A stretch of DNA of 6,245 bases. Source: IIICB1 sp035968095. Lineage in GTDB: Bacteria > Cyanobacteriota > Cyanobacteriia > Cyanobacteriales > SIO1D9. Position 1 is the stretch's first letter; the number at the start of each line of letters is the position of its first letter. The notes beneath the pieces are model-generated. The model did not search any database and had not been told where the DNA came from. It saw only the letters and a program-made list of their open reading frames with translations. Made by a program: the position numbers and the translations under genes. Below are positions 5,297 to 6,245 of this stretch, piece by piece. The DNA lies in NCBI GenBank assembly GCA_035968095.1, contig JAWQFW010000285.1, forward strand, positions 1-6,245, written 5' to 3'.

Positions 5297-5303
5297 TACG
5301 TTT

Positions 5304-5309
5304 CCTCCC
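5304..5309 (-). promoter_or_regulatory. Strong ribosome binding site of the HPAYQ gene
   Basis: On the minus strand GGGAGG, within AAGGGAGGAAA, lies 7 bases before ATG 5296. It is among the strongest Shine-Dalgarno matches in the window, unlike most left-hand genes, and fixes this start. No terminator hairpin separates it from the upstream gene ending at 5345. Confidence 0.8.
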
Positions 5310-5344
5310 TTAATTATCTCTGTTTCTTTTCTAATCTTCCCCCG

Positions 5345-6022
5345 TCAATATTCAACATCTAAGTTACGGATCTCTGCCTTTTCAAAAATAAATTTCATAG
5401 ATTCAGTTTTATTTATTGCTCTTTCTAACTGATTCTGTAACTCTCTAATATCGTTTCTATCTAATGCAACAAAAAATTCTTTTTTTTTGTCTTCGTGCCG
5501 ATATTCTATTTTTAAATTATGAATTACTACTACGCCAACAATTTCTGATTCAGAGTCTACATTAAAAACAGGTCTTATGTCTGTCAAAATTCGGGAGTGC
5601 AAAAATAAATTACTTTGCTCAGTCATAACCCCAATTGCTTTCGACATCACACCGAAAATATGATCTATCTGCAAAAAACTAGATAATCTTTCCTGTAATT
5701 TATTTTGTTCATCTAGAGATAATTCATCTAGTTCTTTCGTAATAGATATTGCTTCAATAACATCATGAACTAATTCTTGTATTGATATTTCATAAGTATT
5801 GCGTAGAGAATATAAAGCAATTATTGTCTTCAAAATCTCTTCAATATTTACTATTTCTCCATAACCACTTTTCAAAGCTACTGACTCAGCTATTTGGCTT
5901 ATATTTAAACAAGGAATAGAATCAGTTAATGCGTTAAGAATTTGGCTAATAATCTCATTGTCTAGAATTATTAATTGTCTTATTCCAGCTTGATAGCGCG
6001 GTGGAATTCCCTGTAATGGCAT
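5345..6022 (-). CDS. Unknown two-part protein with RILTDIRPVF and FFVALD motifs
   Basis: A 225-residue soluble protein and the first gene of the minus-strand group. Residues 1-135 are almost entirely helical by pattern. Residues 141-210 switch to RILTDIRPVF (144-153), a strand VGVVVIHNLKIEY (162-174), a charged turn (EDKKK), a second strand EFFVALD (182-188) and a long helix RNDIRELQNQLERAINK (189-205). I recall this C-terminal pattern in uncharacterised proteins from varied bacteria but no named function. A helical domain followed by two strands and a helix is broadly like the layout of eukaryotic COMMD proteins, offered only as a structural guess. The start has the Shine-Dalgarno site GAGGAG (6029-6034), 6 bases upstream. 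G+C is low: 50 of 180 bases at 5401-5580, against 81 of 180 in the antitoxin gene (3421-3600). Confidence 0.8.
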   Translation of the reverse strand: MPLQGIPPRYQAGIRQLIILDNEIISQILNALTDSIPCLNISQIAESVALKSGYGEIVNIEEILKTIIALYSLRNTYEISIQELVHDVIEAISITKELDELSLDEQNKLQERLSSFLQIDHIFGVMSKAIGVMTEQSNLFLHSRILTDIRPVFNVDSESEIVGVVVIHNLKIEYRHEDKKKEFFVALDRNDIRELQNQLERAINKTESMKFIFEKAEIRNLDVEY

Positions 6023-6028
6023 TTGCCT

Positions 6029-6034
6029 CTCCTC
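6029..6034 (-). promoter_or_regulatory. Ribosome binding site of the first operon gene
   Basis: GAGGAG on the minus strand, inside the purine run AAAAGAGGAGAGG, lies 6 bases before ATG 6022. It decides this start, and the next upstream codons in frame offer no better one. Confidence 0.75.
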
Positions 6035-6064
6035 TTTTTTTCTTTTATGAAACTGTTTTTAATT

Positions 6065-6148
6065 TAATGTATAATTTATCTAAGAACTTAAGCTTTATTA
6101 AAATACAAATTCAACAAGTTTATTTGATCTTGTAATAATTATACATTA
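6065..6148. repeat. 12-bp inverted repeat in the operon leader
   Basis: TAATGTATAATT (6065-6076) and AATTATACATTA (6137-6148) are perfect reverse complements separated by 60 bases. The right arm overlaps the proposed -10 boxes of the minus-strand operon. The arms are 11/12 A-T, so chance is a real alternative in such AT-rich DNA. If functional, they could be paired operator half-sites or a long-range hairpin in the leader. Confidence 0.55.
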
Positions 6149-6174
6149 TAACCTAGCTTTATTAATTTTTTAAA
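6138..6174 (-). promoter_or_regulatory. Probable promoter of the three-gene operon
   Basis: Reading the minus strand, TATAAT occurs twice seven bases apart as TATAATGTATAAT (6150 down to 6138). For the upstream copy (6145-6150), a TTTAAA (6169-6174) lies 18 bases away as a 4/6 match to the -35 consensus. Initiation near here would give a leader of about 115 to 120 bases before ATG 6022. The leader contains a weak hairpin (ACAAG 6114-6118 with CTTGT 6129-6133). The whole region is AT-rich, so other start points are possible. Confidence 0.45.
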
Positions 6175-6245
6175 TTATTGGGACGTAGTTAAGTTCACTT
6201 TGGAGATTTTTTGATTCCTAATGCTATTATAATATTAACTATAGC
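6175..6245. other. Upstream flank with no gene seen
   Basis: Nothing convincing is seen beyond the operon promoter region. A plus-strand TATAAT (6228-6233) lacks a -35 partner at normal spacing. A 5-bp inverted repeat, GCTAT (6223-6227) with ATAGC (6241-6245), reaches the right edge. Confidence 0.5.

Noticed and set aside
6223..6245. Inverted repeat GCTAT/ATAGC at the right edge
   Set aside because: Only 5 bp in AT-rich DNA and cut by the window edge, so it is within chance expectation.

Overview
The window reads as cyanobacterial chromosome. Six copies of the HIP1 octamer GCGATCGC occur in 6.2 kb, and the left edge carries a CCCCAGT heptamer array of the STRR type known from cyanobacteria. 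A DUF3386-like protein also points to cyanobacteria. No RNA gene, insertion sequence or CRISPR array was seen. Species cannot be named from this stretch.

Left third (1-2474). Two different short tandem arrays sit side by side (9-mer, then 7-mer) and run into the stop codon of a small exported four-cysteine protein on the minus strand. A paralogue of that protein (62 of 114 aligned positions identical by hand count) lies at 1209-1589 on the same strand. Between them, on the plus strand, is a nucleoside phosphorylase/nucleosidase-family gene whose C-terminal part resembles the hopanoid-associated HpnG group. Its 5' end almost touches the 5' end of the first small gene. Next comes an exported or membrane-anchored DUF3386-like protein, closed by a good rho-independent terminator.

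Middle (2475-4355). An AT-rich gap of about 240 bases leads to an unrecognised polytopic membrane protein on the minus strand. Divergent from it is a complete type II toxin-antitoxin operon of the Xre-RES family: an Xre/MbcA/ParS-type antitoxin with a C-terminal toxin-binding domain, then a RES-domain NAD+-consuming toxin whose TTG start overlaps the antitoxin stop codon.

Right third (4356-6245). Three genes on the minus strand form a probable operon, transcribed from right to left: a 225-residue protein with a helical N-terminal half and a strand-plus-helix C-terminal half, a 157-residue protein with an HPAYQ-IIGMG core, and a second 157-residue protein with a conserved-looking Cys/His arrangement (YNCVAWA ... 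THVARQL). The last two overlap by 7 bases. The first two have strong Shine-Dalgarno sites, and a long AT-rich leader with overlapping TATAAT boxes and a 12-bp inverted repeat lies upstream. I cannot assign a function to any of the three. Their arrangement next to a toxin-antitoxin operon makes this the best candidate for an undescribed system. The first gene is much AT-richer than the toxin-antitoxin genes, which fits separate acquisition.
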